From Acinetobacter rongchengensis (GTDB lineage Bacteria; Pseudomonadota; Gammaproteobacteria; Pseudomonadales; Moraxellaceae), in assembly GCF_003611475.1 (NCBI RefSeq), contig NZ_RAXT01000008.1, positions 46,619 to 110,618 on the forward strand: a DNA stretch of 64,000 nt, in the 5' to 3' direction. A program made the position numbers and the translations under genes. The notes beneath the pieces are model-generated. The model made no database searches. It was given only the letters and a program-made list of their open reading frames with translations, and was not told the DNA's origin. Below, piece by piece: positions 8,988-19,618 of the stretch (position 1 is the stretch's first letter; each line of letters opens with the position of its first letter).

Positions 8988-9890
8988 TTATATCACATTC
9001 ACAAAATGAATCGGACACAATTTCTCGTCATCAAATGTTACAATTTCGTAGCTACTTGGATCATTTTTCACATTGCGTAAAAGTTGATTATTCAGTGCAT
9101 GGCCAGATTTGTAACCATCAAATTTTGCAATAATTTGGTGTCCTAATAAATATAAGTCACCTACTGCATCTAAAATTTTATGCCGTACAAACTCATCGGC
9201 AAAGCGGAGTCCTTCCTCATTCACCACACCTGTATCATCCAAACCCACGGCATTATCTAAACTTGCACCTAAGGCTAAATTATTGGCTTTGAGATAATCT
9301 AAATCCTTCATAAAACCAAAGGTACGCGCACCACTAACTTCATAAACAAAAGTTTCTGTAGAAAAATCAATGGTTGCAGACTGGTATTCTTTAGCAAATG
9401 CAGGATGATCAAAATCAATGGTGAAATTAATTTGAAACCCATCATGTGGTGAAAAAACTGCACGTTTATCGTCAATCAACGCTTCAACAGGCTTTAAAAT
9501 ACGAATAAATTTCTTCGGTGCATCCTGTTCAACCAACTCACCTTGCATGAGTAAGTAAATAAACGGCCCTGCACTGCCATCCATGATCGGGATTTCTGAG
9601 GCAGACACTTCTATAATGAGGTTATCAATCCCCAAACCAGCAATCGCACTGGTCACATGCTCAATGGTTCCGACTTTGGTTTCTTGATTGACCAAATTTG
9701 AACACATGAATGCTTCTTGGATTAGCATCGCATCCGCTGGAATATCCACAGGTGGATTTAAATCTATACGACGAAAAACAATACCCCCATCCGCCACATG
9801 CGGTAAAAAGTTAATCATGACTTTTTGTCCGCTATGTAGTCCGATGCCACTCGCTTTAACGACTCGCTTCAGGGTACGTTGTTTCAACAT
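8988..9890 (-). CDS. lpxC: UDP-3-O-acyl-N-acetylglucosamine deacetylase
   Basis: 300 aa from the ATG at 9890, the standard LpxC length. The frame remains open 28 codons upstream, but that stretch lacks family similarity. LpxC is the Zn-dependent deacetylase that commits UDP-GlcNAc derivatives to lipid A synthesis. It starts [21 protein letters not shown], and has the zinc-ligand region with [17 protein letters not shown] and the first histidine in [10 protein letters not shown]. It is downstream of ftsZ and separated from it by about 125 bp; this end of the division cluster is conserved among gammaproteobacteria. In enterics LpxC level is set by proteolysis of its C-terminus, which here differs. 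Confidence 0.96.
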   Translation of the reverse strand: MLKQRTLKRVVKASGIGLHSGQKVMINFLPHVADGGIVFRRIDLNPPVDIPADAMLIQEAFMCSNLVNQETKVGTIEHVTSAIAGLGIDNLIIEVSASEIPIMDGSAGPFIYLLMQGELVEQDAPKKFIRILKPVEALIDDKRAVFSPHDGFQINFTIDFDHPAFAKEYQSATIDFSTETFVYEVSGARTFGFMKDLDYLKANNLALGASLDNAVGLDDTGVVNEEGLRFADEFVRHKILDAVGDLYLLGHQIIAKFDGYKSGHALNNQLLRNVKNDPSSYEIVTFDDEKLCPIHFVNVI

Positions 9891-10015
9891 GCTGGTTAGG
9901 TCTTCATTCTTAAATCTGCTATACGTTAGCACATTTAGCCATTGATAAAAAACAAAAAAGGTAATGAATCTCACTACCTTTTTTGATGATATTTCTTCTT
10001 TTTAAGAATTATCAG

Positions 10016-11206
10016 TTATTTACGTTGTTGATTTTTCAAATAATCTTGAATACTCATTGGCGTAGAACGTGCGCCAGTGCTTGGTGCAGCAGCTGGAGTT
10101 ATACCTTCTTGGCGCTTATTGATCGCAGGAATATCATCCTCATCGACAACAGTATTTTGTGCAGCTTGTTGGAAATGCGCACTTGTATTGCTCACATGCG
10201 TTCTACGTTTAGCATCATTTGCATCTGTTGCATTACGTGTTAAACCTGTTGCAATCACAGTCACACGAATTTCATCACGTGCATCTGGGTCAAATACTGT
10301 ACCAAAGAATACTTCACCTTCTTCAAGGTCAACAATTTGGTTCACAACATCTGTAATCACTTCTGTTTCACGTAAAGTGACATCTGCACCACCAGTGATG
10401 TTAATTAACACCCCTTTGGCATTCATAATGTTGACATTGTCCAATAGAGGGCTACGAATCGCCAAACGTGCAGCTTCTTCAGCACGATCAGGGCCACTGC
10501 TTTTGCCTTCACCCATCATGGCATAGCCACGTGTACTCATTGCCGTTTTTAAATCTGCGAAGTCAAGGTTAATGTGACCTGGACGTACCACTAAATCAAA
10601 AATGCTTCGTACTGCGTTCAATAATACATCATCGGCTTTACGGTAAGCATCTTGCATAGAGATGTCACCGTAAACACTGAGCAAACGCTGATTTGGAATG
10701 ATAATTAAAGAATCTACATGTTGTTCTAAAGCTTCAATGCCTTTTTCAGCCGAACGTTGACGACGACGACCTTCAAAGTTAAATGGTGTTGTTACCACAC
10801 CAACGGTAAGAATACCCATTTCTTGAGCAATTTCAGCAACAACGGGCGCAGCACCCGTACCTGTACCACCGCCCATACCCGCGGTTACAAATACCATATC
10901 CGCACCTTCAAGGTGTTGACGAATTTGCTCACGACTTTCTTCAGCAGCAATTTGACCTACATCTGGATTTGCACCCGCACCCAAACCGCGCGTACTTTGC
11001 TCACCCAATTGCATTTTGAAGGGTGCATTCATACGATCAAGCGCTTGCTTATCCGTATTTGCACAAACAAATTTCACACCTTTGATATCAGATTGCACCA
11101 TGTGTTGTACGGCATTACCACCACCACCACCAACACCAAACACTGTAAAACGGGCTTGACCGTTGTTATCGGTTTGTTCATCGTCTAAAAATTCAAATGA
11201 AGCCAT
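10016..11206 (-). CDS. ftsZ: Cell division GTPase FtsZ
   Basis: 396 aa. FtsZ is the tubulin-like GTPase that forms the Z-ring. Tubulin signature [10 protein letters not shown] lies near residue 108, with [12 protein letters not shown] and the T7-loop region [11 protein letters not shown] following. A variable linker (about residues 320-380) leads to the conserved C-terminal peptide [11 protein letters not shown], which binds FtsA and ZipA. It follows ftsA with a 163-bp gap, long enough for its own promoter and leader; that gap holds a hairpin GGCAGT...ACTGCC (minus strand) close to the start. Confidence 0.98.
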   Translation of the reverse strand: MASFEFLDDEQTDNNGQARFTVFGVGGGGGNAVQHMVQSDIKGVKFVCANTDKQALDRMNAPFKMQLGEQSTRGLGAGANPDVGQIAAEESREQIRQHLEGADMVFVTAGMGGGTGTGAAPVVAEIAQEMGILTVGVVTTPFNFEGRRRQRSAEKGIEALEQHVDSLIIIPNQRLLSVYGDISMQDAYRKADDVLLNAVRSIFDLVVRPGHINLDFADLKTAMSTRGYAMMGEGKSSGPDRAEEAARLAIRSPLLDNVNIMNAKGVLINITGGADVTLRETEVITDVVNQIVDLEEGEVFFGTVFDPDARDEIRVTVIATGLTRNATDANDAKRRTHVSNTSAHFQQAAQNTVVDEDDIPAINKRQEGITPAAAPSTGARSTPMSIQDYLKNQQRK

Positions 11207-11369
11207 GACCTATAAATTTCCTAATATATTTGGCAGTCACTTTAAGCCCGTATACTGCCTTGATCTTCAATAATAAAAATTGCTTTTAGGATGCTGTTCA
11301 TTGCGGAGCTTGTCAAGCGTAGAACGGCTAGCTTACAACTTCCTAACAATATTCCCCAAAGAATTACAC

Positions 11370-12632
11370 CTAAAAAATACCCTTTAATTTGTTATTTAAG
11401 GCATTCCAACCACTTACAACTCGATCAGCAAATGATCGACGGCCTGCAACTTCTGGTTCTTCAACAGCCTCTTGCATATCGCTTTGACTGAATAATAATA
11501 ATCCTGCTGCTGTAGCATACATCGAACGACGTAATGATGGTAAGTGCTGATCATCGGCAACAACTTGCAGCGGTGGATTGCCTAAATGTGCAGAAACACC
11601 AAGTATACGACGAGCCAAGGTCACCATACCTTCAATTTGACAAACATCACCAGTCAATACAACACCATGATACAAACTTTGTAATGCACCACGTTGCTCT
11701 AACTCGTGACGTACCATCGTTAAAATTTCTTCATGGCGTGCAATAATAATTTCAGATAGCTCAATACGACTAATGGTTTGTGGGCCGTCAATTGCCTCAA
11801 ACTGAATCATATGATCAGGTTTAACTTGATGAATATCGACACAACCATGCAAAAGCTTAATGCGCTCCGCTTCCTCTGTGGTGGTTTGCAGCACAGATGC
11901 AATATCTCGTGTTACATTTTCACCGCCACGCTGAATCGTATGCGCGAGAACAAGATGTCCTTCTATATATACAGCAATATTGGTTGTACCTGCACCAATA
12001 TCAACCAGGCAAACACCATACTCTTTTTCATCTTTCAACAGACTTGCTTCAGCCGTCGCTAGACATGACACCACCATTTTTTCTACAGAAATATTGGCGC
12101 CTTTCATAGCACGGTCTAAGTTCTGCATCGTGCTAATTGGCATCATCATCAATTGATAATGCGCAGTCATACTGTTTGCAGACAAATTAATTGGATTCTG
12201 TACCCATTCAGGTGAATCATCTAGCTCAAAACCCAATGGTACAGCACTTGCTAAATAATGGTCGGCAGTCATATGACTGGCCTTGGCAAGCTCTAAAGCA
12301 CGAACCACTTCCGTTGTCGTAATCGTATGTTCAGCATTCGAAATTGGAGTACGACCGATTGCATAATGGCTTTGTAATTCAGTACTCGGAATCGAAACCC
12401 ATGCCGAATGTATACGACATTCTGCCATATCTTCAGCTTCTTGAACGGCTTGTTTAATTGCATTTGTCACTTTATCAAGGCTAACAATTTTGCCTTTATT
12501 CATTCCCTTATTGCGCGCACTAGCCATGCCAATAACCTGAATATGATCAGGGGCATGTACTTTTCCAATCAGTACTGAAACTTTATGTGTCCCAATGTCA
12601 ATTGCAACAACTGAGGGAACAGCTTCATTCAT
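11370..12632 (-). CDS. ftsA: Cell division actin-like protein FtsA
   Basis: 420 aa from the ATG at 12632. A GTG at 12695, 2 bp after the ftsQ stop, would add 21 poorly conserved residues; I prefer the ATG because the protein then begins MNEAVPSVVAIDIGTHK as in other FtsA. The ATPase phosphate loops VAIDIGT and VDIGAGTTNIAVY are present. The C-terminal amphipathic helix (FADRVVSGWNALNN...) is the membrane-targeting sequence that tethers FtsZ to the inner membrane. It is encoded in the same operon as ftsQ and ddl. Confidence 0.96.
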   Translation of the reverse strand: MNEAVPSVVAIDIGTHKVSVLIGKVHAPDHIQVIGMASARNKGMNKGKIVSLDKVTNAIKQAVQEAEDMAECRIHSAWVSIPSTELQSHYAIGRTPISNAEHTITTTEVVRALELAKASHMTADHYLASAVPLGFELDDSPEWVQNPINLSANSMTAHYQLMMMPISTMQNLDRAMKGANISVEKMVVSCLATAEASLLKDEKEYGVCLVDIGAGTTNIAVYIEGHLVLAHTIQRGGENVTRDIASVLQTTTEEAERIKLLHGCVDIHQVKPDHMIQFEAIDGPQTISRIELSEIIIARHEEILTMVRHELEQRGALQSLYHGVVLTGDVCQIEGMVTLARRILGVSAHLGNPPLQVVADDQHLPSLRRSMYATAAGLLLFSQSDMQEAVEEPEVAGRRSFADRVVSGWNALNNKLKGIF

Positions 12633-12697
12633 CACATCACTACCATTATCTTGATTGTTTATGTTTTGGCTTAATGCCTCTTTTTCCAAGCCCACTA

Positions 12698-13552
12698 TTA
12701 TGGCTTCGCAGTCATCCCACCTGCAACGCCTATGTCATTACTCGTTACAACAAATTGACCATTCACAATTTTTGGTGAAACTGAATTTCTCCACTGAATT
12801 GCTAAACCATTTCGGTAACGCAAATCAATTGCAGAAATATTTGACCAAATCGGCTTGAGGTCTGTTTGTGCTAAATGACTTAAGCGTTGAAGCTTACTCA
12901 TCGTCTGATCTTGATCGACAATAACACGTAGACCTGAATCAAACTGCATAAACCAAGTCATTCGTTCAGTGAGATATAACTCTTTTAAACGTATATTAAC
13001 TGGGTGAAATAATTGATTAATTTCATTATAGCGACGCATCATGACTTTGGATTGGCTGAGCGGTCCGTGGAGCAATGGCAAATTTGAATGATTTTTCGCC
13101 GTCGCTTCTGTATAGACATCTCCAGCATCACTTAATAATCGCCCTGTTCCCCAACGAGCAATCGCATGACGTGGCATAACACGTACTCGAATTCCATTTG
13201 GCCATGCCCGTGATACCACAACACGGTCCACCCATGATACTTCAAGTGCTTTATCTCGAATTTGCTCTAAATCCGAAGTAAAATAATTCGCCTTCACAAC
13301 AGGTGCTAAATGTTGTGACATCAATTGGGTTTCTGCCGTTGAATTTGTTCCAACTACTTCTAAGGTTGCAACTCTTGCATCGGTAACAACTTTATAAAAT
13401 CCATATATTCCTGCAAGTAATACAACAACAGCAACCAACATGAGCAACCAACTCCCCACGTTCAGAAGCTTATCCTTACGTGTAGGAGGTTTATCATGAA
13501 TCGATGTAATCGCAGCACGTTTACGGCGCATTGAAGCAGGAAGTTGAGCCAT
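12698..13552 (-). CDS. ftsQ: Cell division protein FtsQ
   Basis: 284 aa bitopic inner-membrane protein of the divisome that connects cytoplasmic and periplasmic division proteins through FtsL and FtsB. A basic cytoplasmic N-terminus (residues 1-30) is followed by one transmembrane segment (about 33-54, LLMLVAVVVLLAGIYGFYKVV) and the POTRA domain (about 60-130, ARVATLEVVGTN...). The beta-rich domain follows, ending in a variable tail. It starts 4 bp after ddl ends. Length is typical. Confidence 0.95.
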   Translation of the reverse strand: MAQLPASMRRKRAAITSIHDKPPTRKDKLLNVGSWLLMLVAVVVLLAGIYGFYKVVTDARVATLEVVGTNSTAETQLMSQHLAPVVKANYFTSDLEQIRDKALEVSWVDRVVVSRAWPNGIRVRVMPRHAIARWGTGRLLSDAGDVYTEATAKNHSNLPLLHGPLSQSKVMMRRYNEINQLFHPVNIRLKELYLTERMTWFMQFDSGLRVIVDQDQTMSKLQRLSHLAQTDLKPIWSNISAIDLRYRNGLAIQWRNSVSPKIVNGQFVVTSNDIGVAGGMTAKP

Positions 13553-13556
13553 AAAC

Positions 13557-14486
13557 TTAGTGTGCTTGTTCCGTTAAAGTTTGCTCTAGAATAGCAACAC
13601 ACAATTCATCAAAGCTATAACCCACGGCTTTCGCTGCTTTTGGCACGAGGGAATGACTGGTCATACCCGGAACAGTGTTCACTTCCAATAGCCAAAATTG
13701 ACCTTGCTCATCAAGCATTGCATCGATACGCCCCCAACCACTTGCACCTACAGCCTGAAAAGCACGCAAACACAATGCTTGTAGACGTTTCTCTTCAGAC
13801 TCACTCAAACCACATGGAATACCATATTCCACGTCATTACGGTTATATTTTGCTTCATAGTCATAGAAAGCAACATCTGCAGGTGGTTGTAAACGAATGA
13901 CAGGTAAGGGCTGACCATTGAGGAATGAAATCGTATATTCACGACCTGTAATCCATTTTTCAGCCATCACAACGGCATCATGCACAGTCGCTTTATCAAT
14001 CGCTGCAACAAGATCTTCAGCCTTTTCAACCTTACTCATACCGACACTTGAGCCTTCGTGTACAGGTTTAATAATCAAAGGCAAACCAAGACTGTCGATC
14101 ACTTCTGTTAAATCTGAATCTTTACTAATAATACGATACGGTGCTGTTGGTAAATCAGAACCTTGCCAAATTTGCTTGGTTTTAACTTTGTCCATACCAA
14201 TCGCAGAACCTTGCACACCCGTACCTGTATAAGGCACATTCATCCATTCCAATGTGCCTTGAATTTGACCATCTTCACCACCACGGCCATGCAAAACAAT
14301 AAATGCACGATCGTAGTTTACAAGTTCTGTCACACTACGCTCTTTCGGATCGAAGCCTTCAGCATTCACCCCCGAACGTAATAATGCTTCTAGTACAGCT
14401 TTACCACTATCTAATGACACCTCACGCTCAGCAGATTTACCACCAAGCAATACCGCTACTTTGCCGAATTTAGAAGCATTTGACAC
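13557..14486 (-). CDS. ddl: D-alanine-D-alanine ligase
   Basis: 309 aa, DdlB-like. It joins two D-Ala with ATP to supply the dipeptide for MurF. ATP-grasp features are clear: VLLGGKSAEREVSLDSG at the N-terminus, the HGRGGEDG loop near residue 65, VHEGSSVGMSKVE near residue 143, and the Mg2+-binding end LLEVNTVPGMTSHSLVPKAA near residue 267. It lies between murC and ftsQ, in the usual order of the dcw cluster. Confidence 0.97.
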   Translation of the reverse strand: MSNASKFGKVAVLLGGKSAEREVSLDSGKAVLEALLRSGVNAEGFDPKERSVTELVNYDRAFIVLHGRGGEDGQIQGTLEWMNVPYTGTGVQGSAIGMDKVKTKQIWQGSDLPTAPYRIISKDSDLTEVIDSLGLPLIIKPVHEGSSVGMSKVEKAEDLVAAIDKATVHDAVVMAEKWITGREYTISFLNGQPLPVIRLQPPADVAFYDYEAKYNRNDVEYGIPCGLSESEEKRLQALCLRAFQAVGASGWGRIDAMLDEQGQFWLLEVNTVPGMTSHSLVPKAAKAVGYSFDELCVAILEQTLTEQAH

Positions 14487-14565
14487 GTTTAAATCCTTAA
14501 ACTTATAAGTTAGTCAATTCAAATTACGAGATTAAGCTCATGATTTATGCGCTCAACCGAATTCA

Positions 14566-16014
14566 TTATTTTAAATAAAGTTGGTTCTGCGCTAATTCTA
14601 GCGAAATCGCTCCAACGTTACCCGCACCTTGTGTTAATAACAAGTCATTTGCTTGTAACACTTTTTGTATCACGTGCTGCAAATTACCTTCTACAGGATC
14701 AATCAAAATCGGTTCAACTTCTCCACGCAAGCGAATACTACGTGCTAATGAACGGCTATCTGCTCCAACAATCGGTTTCTCACCTGCAGCATAAACCTCT
14801 AACAATAATAATTGATCAACTTGTGACAACACATCTACAAAATCATCAAAACAATCACGTGTACGGCTATAACGATGCGGTTGGAACAGCATTACCAAAC
14901 GGCGATCAGGGTGGCTGGCACGTGCTGCTTTAATTGTCGCTTCCACTTCTTTTGGATGATGACCATAATCATCTACCAACTTGACATTACCTTCCCCCAG
15001 TTCAAACTCACCTTGAACTTGGAAACGGCGTCCAACACCACTAAAGCTTTCCAATGCACGTGCAATTGCAGCATCAGATACACCCTCATCTGTCGCGATA
15101 CCAATTGCAGCCAATGCATTTAAAATATTATGTAGACCTGGCAGGTTAATCGTTAAACGTAGTGGTTCACGACCTTTACGCAATACGGTAAAGCTTGATT
15201 GCATACCTGTTTGGTCAATATCTACAGCACGAATATCGTTATCTTCATTAAATCCGTAAGTCACCAATGGACGACCAATACGTGGCATGATTTCACGAAT
15301 ATTTGCATCATCACCACAAACGACCGCCAAACCATAAAACGGCATTTTCTGTAAGAATTTAACAAAAGTATCTTTCAAAACATCAAAACTACCGCCATAG
15401 GTATCCATATGATCTGCATCAATATTGGTCACAATGGCAGCCATAGGCTCTAAGTATAAGAATGAAGCATCAGACTCATCCGCTTCTGCAACAATAAAAC
15501 GACTCGCACCCAATGCAGCATTCACACCCGTACGGTTCAACAACCCACCAATTACGTAAGTTGGATCCATATTTTCTTCTGCCAACATACAAGTCACTAA
15601 ACTTGTTGTAGTGGTTTTCCCATGTGTACCCGCAACAGCGATCCCATGACGGTAGCGCATAAGCTCACCGAGCATTTCAGCACGGCGTACCACAGGAATA
15701 CGGTTTTCAATCGCCGCTTTGACTTCCAAGTTTTCAGGGTCAATCGCTGTTGAAACAACTAAAACGTTTGCATCTTTAATATTTTCAGCGGCATGACCGA
15801 TAAATACTCGAATCCCGTTTTCTTCAAGTTTTGCGGTTGTTTTAGATGCTTTAATGTCTGAACCCGAAACTTTATAGCCTTGGTTTTTCAACACTTCTGC
15901 GATACCACACATCCCTGCGCCACCGATACCCACAAAATGGATATGTTTAATACGACGCATTTCAGGAATTTTAATCAGGCTTTTTGCTTTATCAGCTGGG
16001 CTTGTTGGAGACAT
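14566..16014 (-). CDS. murC: UDP-N-acetylmuramate-L-alanine ligase
   Basis: 482 aa from the ATG at 16014; a TTG two codons earlier is also in frame. MurC adds L-Ala to UDP-MurNAc, the first amino acid of the stem peptide. The Rossmann motif [17 protein letters not shown] is near residue 25, the Mur ligase P-loop [11 protein letters not shown] near residue 120, and [12 protein letters not shown] near residue 340. It is 13 bp downstream of murG, so the two are co-transcribed. Confidence 0.97.
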   Translation of the reverse strand: MSPTSPADKAKSLIKIPEMRRIKHIHFVGIGGAGMCGIAEVLKNQGYKVSGSDIKASKTTAKLEENGIRVFIGHAAENIKDANVLVVSTAIDPENLEVKAAIENRIPVVRRAEMLGELMRYRHGIAVAGTHGKTTTTSLVTCMLAEENMDPTYVIGGLLNRTGVNAALGASRFIVAEADESDASFLYLEPMAAIVTNIDADHMDTYGGSFDVLKDTFVKFLQKMPFYGLAVVCGDDANIREIMPRIGRPLVTYGFNEDNDIRAVDIDQTGMQSSFTVLRKGREPLRLTINLPGLHNILNALAAIGIATDEGVSDAAIARALESFSGVGRRFQVQGEFELGEGNVKLVDDYGHHPKEVEATIKAARASHPDRRLVMLFQPHRYSRTRDCFDDFVDVLSQVDQLLLLEVYAAGEKPIVGADSRSLARSIRLRGEVEPILIDPVEGNLQHVIQKVLQANDLLLTQGAGNVGAISLELAQNQLYLK

Positions 16015-16027
16015 AATCAACTCTAAC

Positions 16028-17125
16028 TTACAAATCTTGAATTAAACCAACCACGCGCTCTGTTGCGTCTGGTTGAGCTTGTTGACGAGCTTTTACCGCC
16101 ATTTCCATCAGTAATTGACGGTTCATTAATGGGGTTAATAAATCTTTTAACGACTCTGGCGTCATGCTACTTTGCGGACAAATTTTCGCTGCGCCTGTTT
16201 TCTCTAGAAATTTTGCATTGGCAGTCTGATGATCGTCCACAGCGCTTGGCAAGGGAACAAAAATCGCAGCTACACCTGCTGTTGCCACTTCAGTGACGGT
16301 TAACGCACCTGCACGGCAAATAATTAAATCTGCATTGCTATAAGCTTGTGCCATATTTTCAATAAATGGCTGCACTTCAACCTGTAAAGTTTCAGGTGCA
16401 TCACTATATAAAGCTTGGGTTGTTTCTTGCTTGTTTTGCCCACACTGATGAAACACTTTCAATGGTACATTGAGCTGTTTTAAAGCTTGTGGCACACACT
16501 CATTCAGCGCTTGTGCACCCAAAGAACCACCAACGATAAGTATATGCAAAGGTTCTGCTACATTTTCACGTTCTTTATAACGAAAAGATGGATTATAAAT
16601 TGCCGTAATTTCTGCGCGTACAGGATTACCCGTCGTCACAATTTTTTCACTTGTAGGAAATGTATTTGGAAAGGCTTCGCACACAATTTTTGCTACGCGA
16701 GAAAGTTGTGTATTGGTAAACCCAGCCACGGCATTTTGCTCATGGATAATCACGGGAATACCCAATAAGCGTGCAGCTAAGCCACCTGGTCCTGCAACAT
16801 AGCCACCAAAGCCTGCAACAGCATCGACTTTGAGTTGTTTCATATAACGCATTGCGCTAAAAGTCGCTTTTAAAATTTTAAACGGCGCACCTAGCTTTCG
16901 AATAATACCGTTACCGCGAACACCTTGAATATCAATTTGGTAAATTGGGATATCGTGTTGTTGTAATAATCGATTTTCCATACCCGTTGGTGTTGCCAAC
17001 CAAGACACTTGACAGCCTTGTTGTTGCAATTCTTTTGCAACTGCAAGCGCTGGGAATACATGTCCACCTGTTCCTGCTGCCATCATCATGACGTGTTTTG
17101 GTGTGCTTTGTTGAGGTTTGGTCAC
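16028..17125 (-). CDS. murG: Lipid II synthase, UDP-GlcNAc transferase MurG
   Basis: 365 aa from a GTG start. MurG adds GlcNAc to lipid I at the inner face of the membrane to make lipid II. It has the two G-loops, [16 protein letters not shown] near residue 15 and [13 protein letters not shown] near residue 196, and the UDP-GlcNAc-binding segment [14 protein letters not shown] near residue 268. It is the first gene of murG-murC-ddl-ftsQ-ftsA. The ftsI, murE/F, mraY and ftsW genes are not present in the 17-18.5 kb region, so the dcw cluster is split here, as in other Acinetobacter. Confidence 0.97.
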   Translation of the reverse strand: MTKPQQSTPKHVMMMAAGTGGHVFPALAVAKELQQQGCQVSWLATPTGMENRLLQQHDIPIYQIDIQGVRGNGIIRKLGAPFKILKATFSAMRYMKQLKVDAVAGFGGYVAGPGGLAARLLGIPVIIHEQNAVAGFTNTQLSRVAKIVCEAFPNTFPTSEKIVTTGNPVRAEITAIYNPSFRYKERENVAEPLHILIVGGSLGAQALNECVPQALKQLNVPLKVFHQCGQNKQETTQALYSDAPETLQVEVQPFIENMAQAYSNADLIICRAGALTVTEVATAGVAAIFVPLPSAVDDHQTANAKFLEKTGAAKICPQSSMTPESLKDLLTPLMNRQLLMEMAVKARQQAQPDATERVVGLIQDL

Positions 17126-17347
17126 GGTCTAATTCTTCAATTCAAAAATAAATGTTAACGAATATTTAAAAAACCAATTGTAATCACAAACAGCTATAGG
17201 GGAAAAGTTTATTTACTTTTTTTCACCAAGCGTTTCATTGTTTTTTTCTACTGTTTTGAGAGTTTAAACTACTTTTATCATTAATCTGCTAAAAATTGTT
17301 TAACTATTCGTTATTTTTTATATTTCTTACTCATTTAACACCTTGAT

Positions 17348-17382
17348 AACAAGACCACGCCTTGCAATGGCGTGGTCTTGTT
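17348..17382. terminator. Terminator after gshB in the murG-gshB gap
   Basis: A 14-bp perfect stem AACAAGACCACGCC / GGCGTGGTCTTGTT with a 7-nt loop. It lies 52 bp beyond the gshB stop, with a weak T-run on the minus strand and a better one on the plus strand. The rest of the 308-bp gap (17126-17433) is AT-rich and presumably holds the murG promoter; I see no gene in it. Confidence 0.8.
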
Positions 17383-17433
17383 TTAATTGAAATTTATAAT
17401 TTCCAACGTATTAAATAACCTCTCAAATTTCAA

Positions 17434-18378
17434 TCAAGCAGGTTTTCCTGCTTCCAAAACATCAAATAAATCATCTGCAATAGACGTACCAAACTGTGCA
17501 TCAATCTCACGGATACAGGTCGGACTGGTCACATTAATTTCAGTGACATAATTTCCAATTACATCTAAACCAACAAAGACCAAACCCTTTTCTTTTAAGA
17601 ATGGGCCAACTTTTGCTGCAATCGCTTTATCATTCTCAGTCAATGGACGCGCTTCACCTAGACCACCAGCCGCCAAATTACCACGAACTTCACCATTTTG
17701 AGGAATACGTGCTAAACAATAAGCAACAGGTTCACCATTGACCATTAAAATACGTTTATCGCCATCCACAATTTCAGGAATATAGCGCTGTGCCATAATT
17801 GGTTGCGTACCATTTTCAGTTAAGATTTCAATGGTTGAACCAATATTTACACCATCTTGATACAGTCGGAAAATACCCATTCCCCCCATACCATCCAAAG
17901 GCTTCACAATCACATCGCCATGTTCTTTCAAAAACTCACGAATCAGGCTTTGTTGTGAAGTGACCAGTGTTGGCACTTGTAATTCTGGAAATTGTGTTGC
18001 GAAAAGCTTTTCATTACAGTCACGTAGGCTTTGTGGTTTGTTAATAATCCATGAACCTTCACGTTCTGCTTGTTCTAAAATATAAGTGGTATAGACAAAA
18101 TTCATATCGAAAGGCGGGTCTTTACGCATCAAGATCACATCATAATCTGCGAGCGACGCTTTGGTTTTTTCACCCAGCTCATAATAATGATTGTAGTCTT
18201 CAAATACTTTTAACGGTGAAATCAAACCAAAAGCTTTGCCTTGATCGATATATAAGTCTTGTTGCAATGCATAGCCTAGCTCATGTCCACGGCGTGAAGC
18301 TGCCCAAAGCATCGCCATAGTAGAATCTTTTTTAAGGTTTACATTTTCGATGGGATCCATCACAACAAGTACGCGCAT
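17434..18378 (-). CDS. gshB: Glutathione synthetase
   Basis: 314 aa, the usual GshB length. It joins gamma-glutamylcysteine and glycine with ATP. The start MRVLVVMDPIENVNLKKDST is characteristic. ATP-grasp features follow: VIVKPLDGMGGMGIFR near residue 155, GDKRILMVNGEPV near residue 208 and the C-terminal VTEINVTSPTCIREI near residue 280. It is monocistronic; the partner gshA is at 45247-46824 in this window. Confidence 0.97.
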   Translation of the reverse strand: MRVLVVMDPIENVNLKKDSTMAMLWAASRRGHELGYALQQDLYIDQGKAFGLISPLKVFEDYNHYYELGEKTKASLADYDVILMRKDPPFDMNFVYTTYILEQAEREGSWIINKPQSLRDCNEKLFATQFPELQVPTLVTSQQSLIREFLKEHGDVIVKPLDGMGGMGIFRLYQDGVNIGSTIEILTENGTQPIMAQRYIPEIVDGDKRILMVNGEPVAYCLARIPQNGEVRGNLAAGGLGEARPLTENDKAIAAKVGPFLKEKGLVFVGLDVIGNYVTEINVTSPTCIREIDAQFGTSIADDLFDVLEAGKPA

Positions 18379-18489
18379 ATTGATGCTCTTATAAAATTTT
18401 GGATTGTATGCAGTATAGCGGAGATTCTGGTTTTCTTTTTCTAAATTTCGCTAAACTATTTGCAATTATTGTGAAGAAGTTATACCGAT

Positions 18490-18702
18490 ATGCAACAAAT
18501 CATTATTGGCTTTCATTTGGATGATGAACAACATTGGGTTGCTGATTTGGCATGTGGCCATACGCAACATGTCCGTCACACACCACCTTGGCAGAACCGT
18601 CCGTGGGTACTTACTGAACAAGGGCGCAAAGAAAAGTTGGGAATGGTGTTGAACTGTAAGACATGTGATTGTTTTGAAGAAAGTTTAGATGATAAGACAT
18701 GA
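18490..18702 (+). CDS. DUF3565 small protein
   Basis: 70 aa. The sequence WVADLACGHTQHVRHTPPWQNRPWV matches the DUF3565 pattern found in short proteins next to gshB in Acinetobacter and Pseudomonas. Conserved Cys and His (CGHTQHVRH, then CKTCDC at residues 57-62) suggest a metal site; this is inference. The function is unknown. It is divergent from gshB with a 111-bp gap. Confidence 0.8.
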   Translation: MQQIIIGFHLDDEQHWVADLACGHTQHVRHTPPWQNRPWVLTEQGRKEKLGMVLNCKTCDCFEESLDDKT

Positions 18703-18886
18703 AGTAGCTTAAATATAAAATAAGGTCGACCATCCAGTCTCAAAACATTAACTACAGAATGAATTTTCTACTGTAGAATAAATATATTGTACTTTATCTA
18801 AAAAACCTAAGATTTCAATATTGTAAGTATTGGCAAAAACCATATGACCGTTTTATACAAAATAAACAACTGAAGTTAAGTAGTAA

Positions 18887-19591
18887 ATGAGTGATTTTAT
18901 GCCGAATTCAAATCATCAATCTGAGATTAAAAGCTATTACAACCAACTCGCTCAAAACTACGATGACAACCGCTTTAACAATAGTTATGGACAATACTTA
19001 GACCAACAAGAAAGAAAATTCCTTTCTCAAGTATTAAAAGATATCCCTGCCTCAAAATGTATGGATCTCGGTTGTGGAACAGGTCGCTTACTTGATCACG
19101 CAGATTATGGTGTAGATTTCAGTCCTGAAATGTTGAAAATAGCTGCACAAAAATATCCCCATAAAATACTTTTAGAAGGAAGTTTGACTGATATTCCGAT
19201 TGAAAATGATATCTTAGACGTGATTTATAGTTTCCACGTCATCATGCATCAAGATCTTGAAACCACACAAAACTTTCTCGATCAAGCACACCTAAAACTT
19301 AAACTTGGCGGCAAACTTATTTTTGATTTCCCATCTGCTACACGCCGAAAAACAGTAAAACATCAGCAGAAAGATTGGCATGCAGCCAACCAAATGACCT
19401 TGTCGGATATAGAAAAAATGATTACTCCTCAATGGAAAATTCGTGCAAGTCAGGGCTTTTTATTTTTTCCAATTCATCGCATCCCCAAGCTATTACGTCC
19501 AATATTTAGACGTTTGGATAATTTTATTTGTCGTTCATTTTTTAAAGAATATGCTTCTTATTTAGTCGTCGTTTTAGAAAAAAAACAGTAA
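18887..19591 (+). CDS. Class I SAM-dependent methyltransferase
   Basis: 234 aa; another ATG five codons in (18899) is possible. The SAM-binding motif I is CMDLGCGTGRLL near residue 64, followed by GVDFSPEML (motif II) and a DVIYSFHVIMHQ motif IV region. The N-terminal Y-x-x-x-A-x-x-Y-D (YYNQLAQNYDD) is typical of ubiquinone/menaquinone-type and small-molecule methyltransferases. The substrate is unknown. It is 27 bp upstream of the VanW-like gene and probably in one operon with it, which hints at envelope or lipid chemistry, but only by association. Confidence 0.8.
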   Translation: MSDFMPNSNHQSEIKSYYNQLAQNYDDNRFNNSYGQYLDQQERKFLSQVLKDIPASKCMDLGCGTGRLLDHADYGVDFSPEMLKIAAQKYPHKILLEGSLTDIPIENDILDVIYSFHVIMHQDLETTQNFLDQAHLKLKLGGKLIFDFPSATRRKTVKHQQKDWHAANQMTLSDIEKMITPQWKIRASQGFLFFPIHRIPKLLRPIFRRLDNFICRSFFKEYASYLVVVLEKKQ

Positions 19592-19618
19592 GCCAATAAA
19601 AATTGTAAAGGAAAGCAT

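Noticed and set aside
10077..11188. Long open frames antisense to ftsZ
   Set aside because: They mirror the codon pattern of ftsZ and have no family features.
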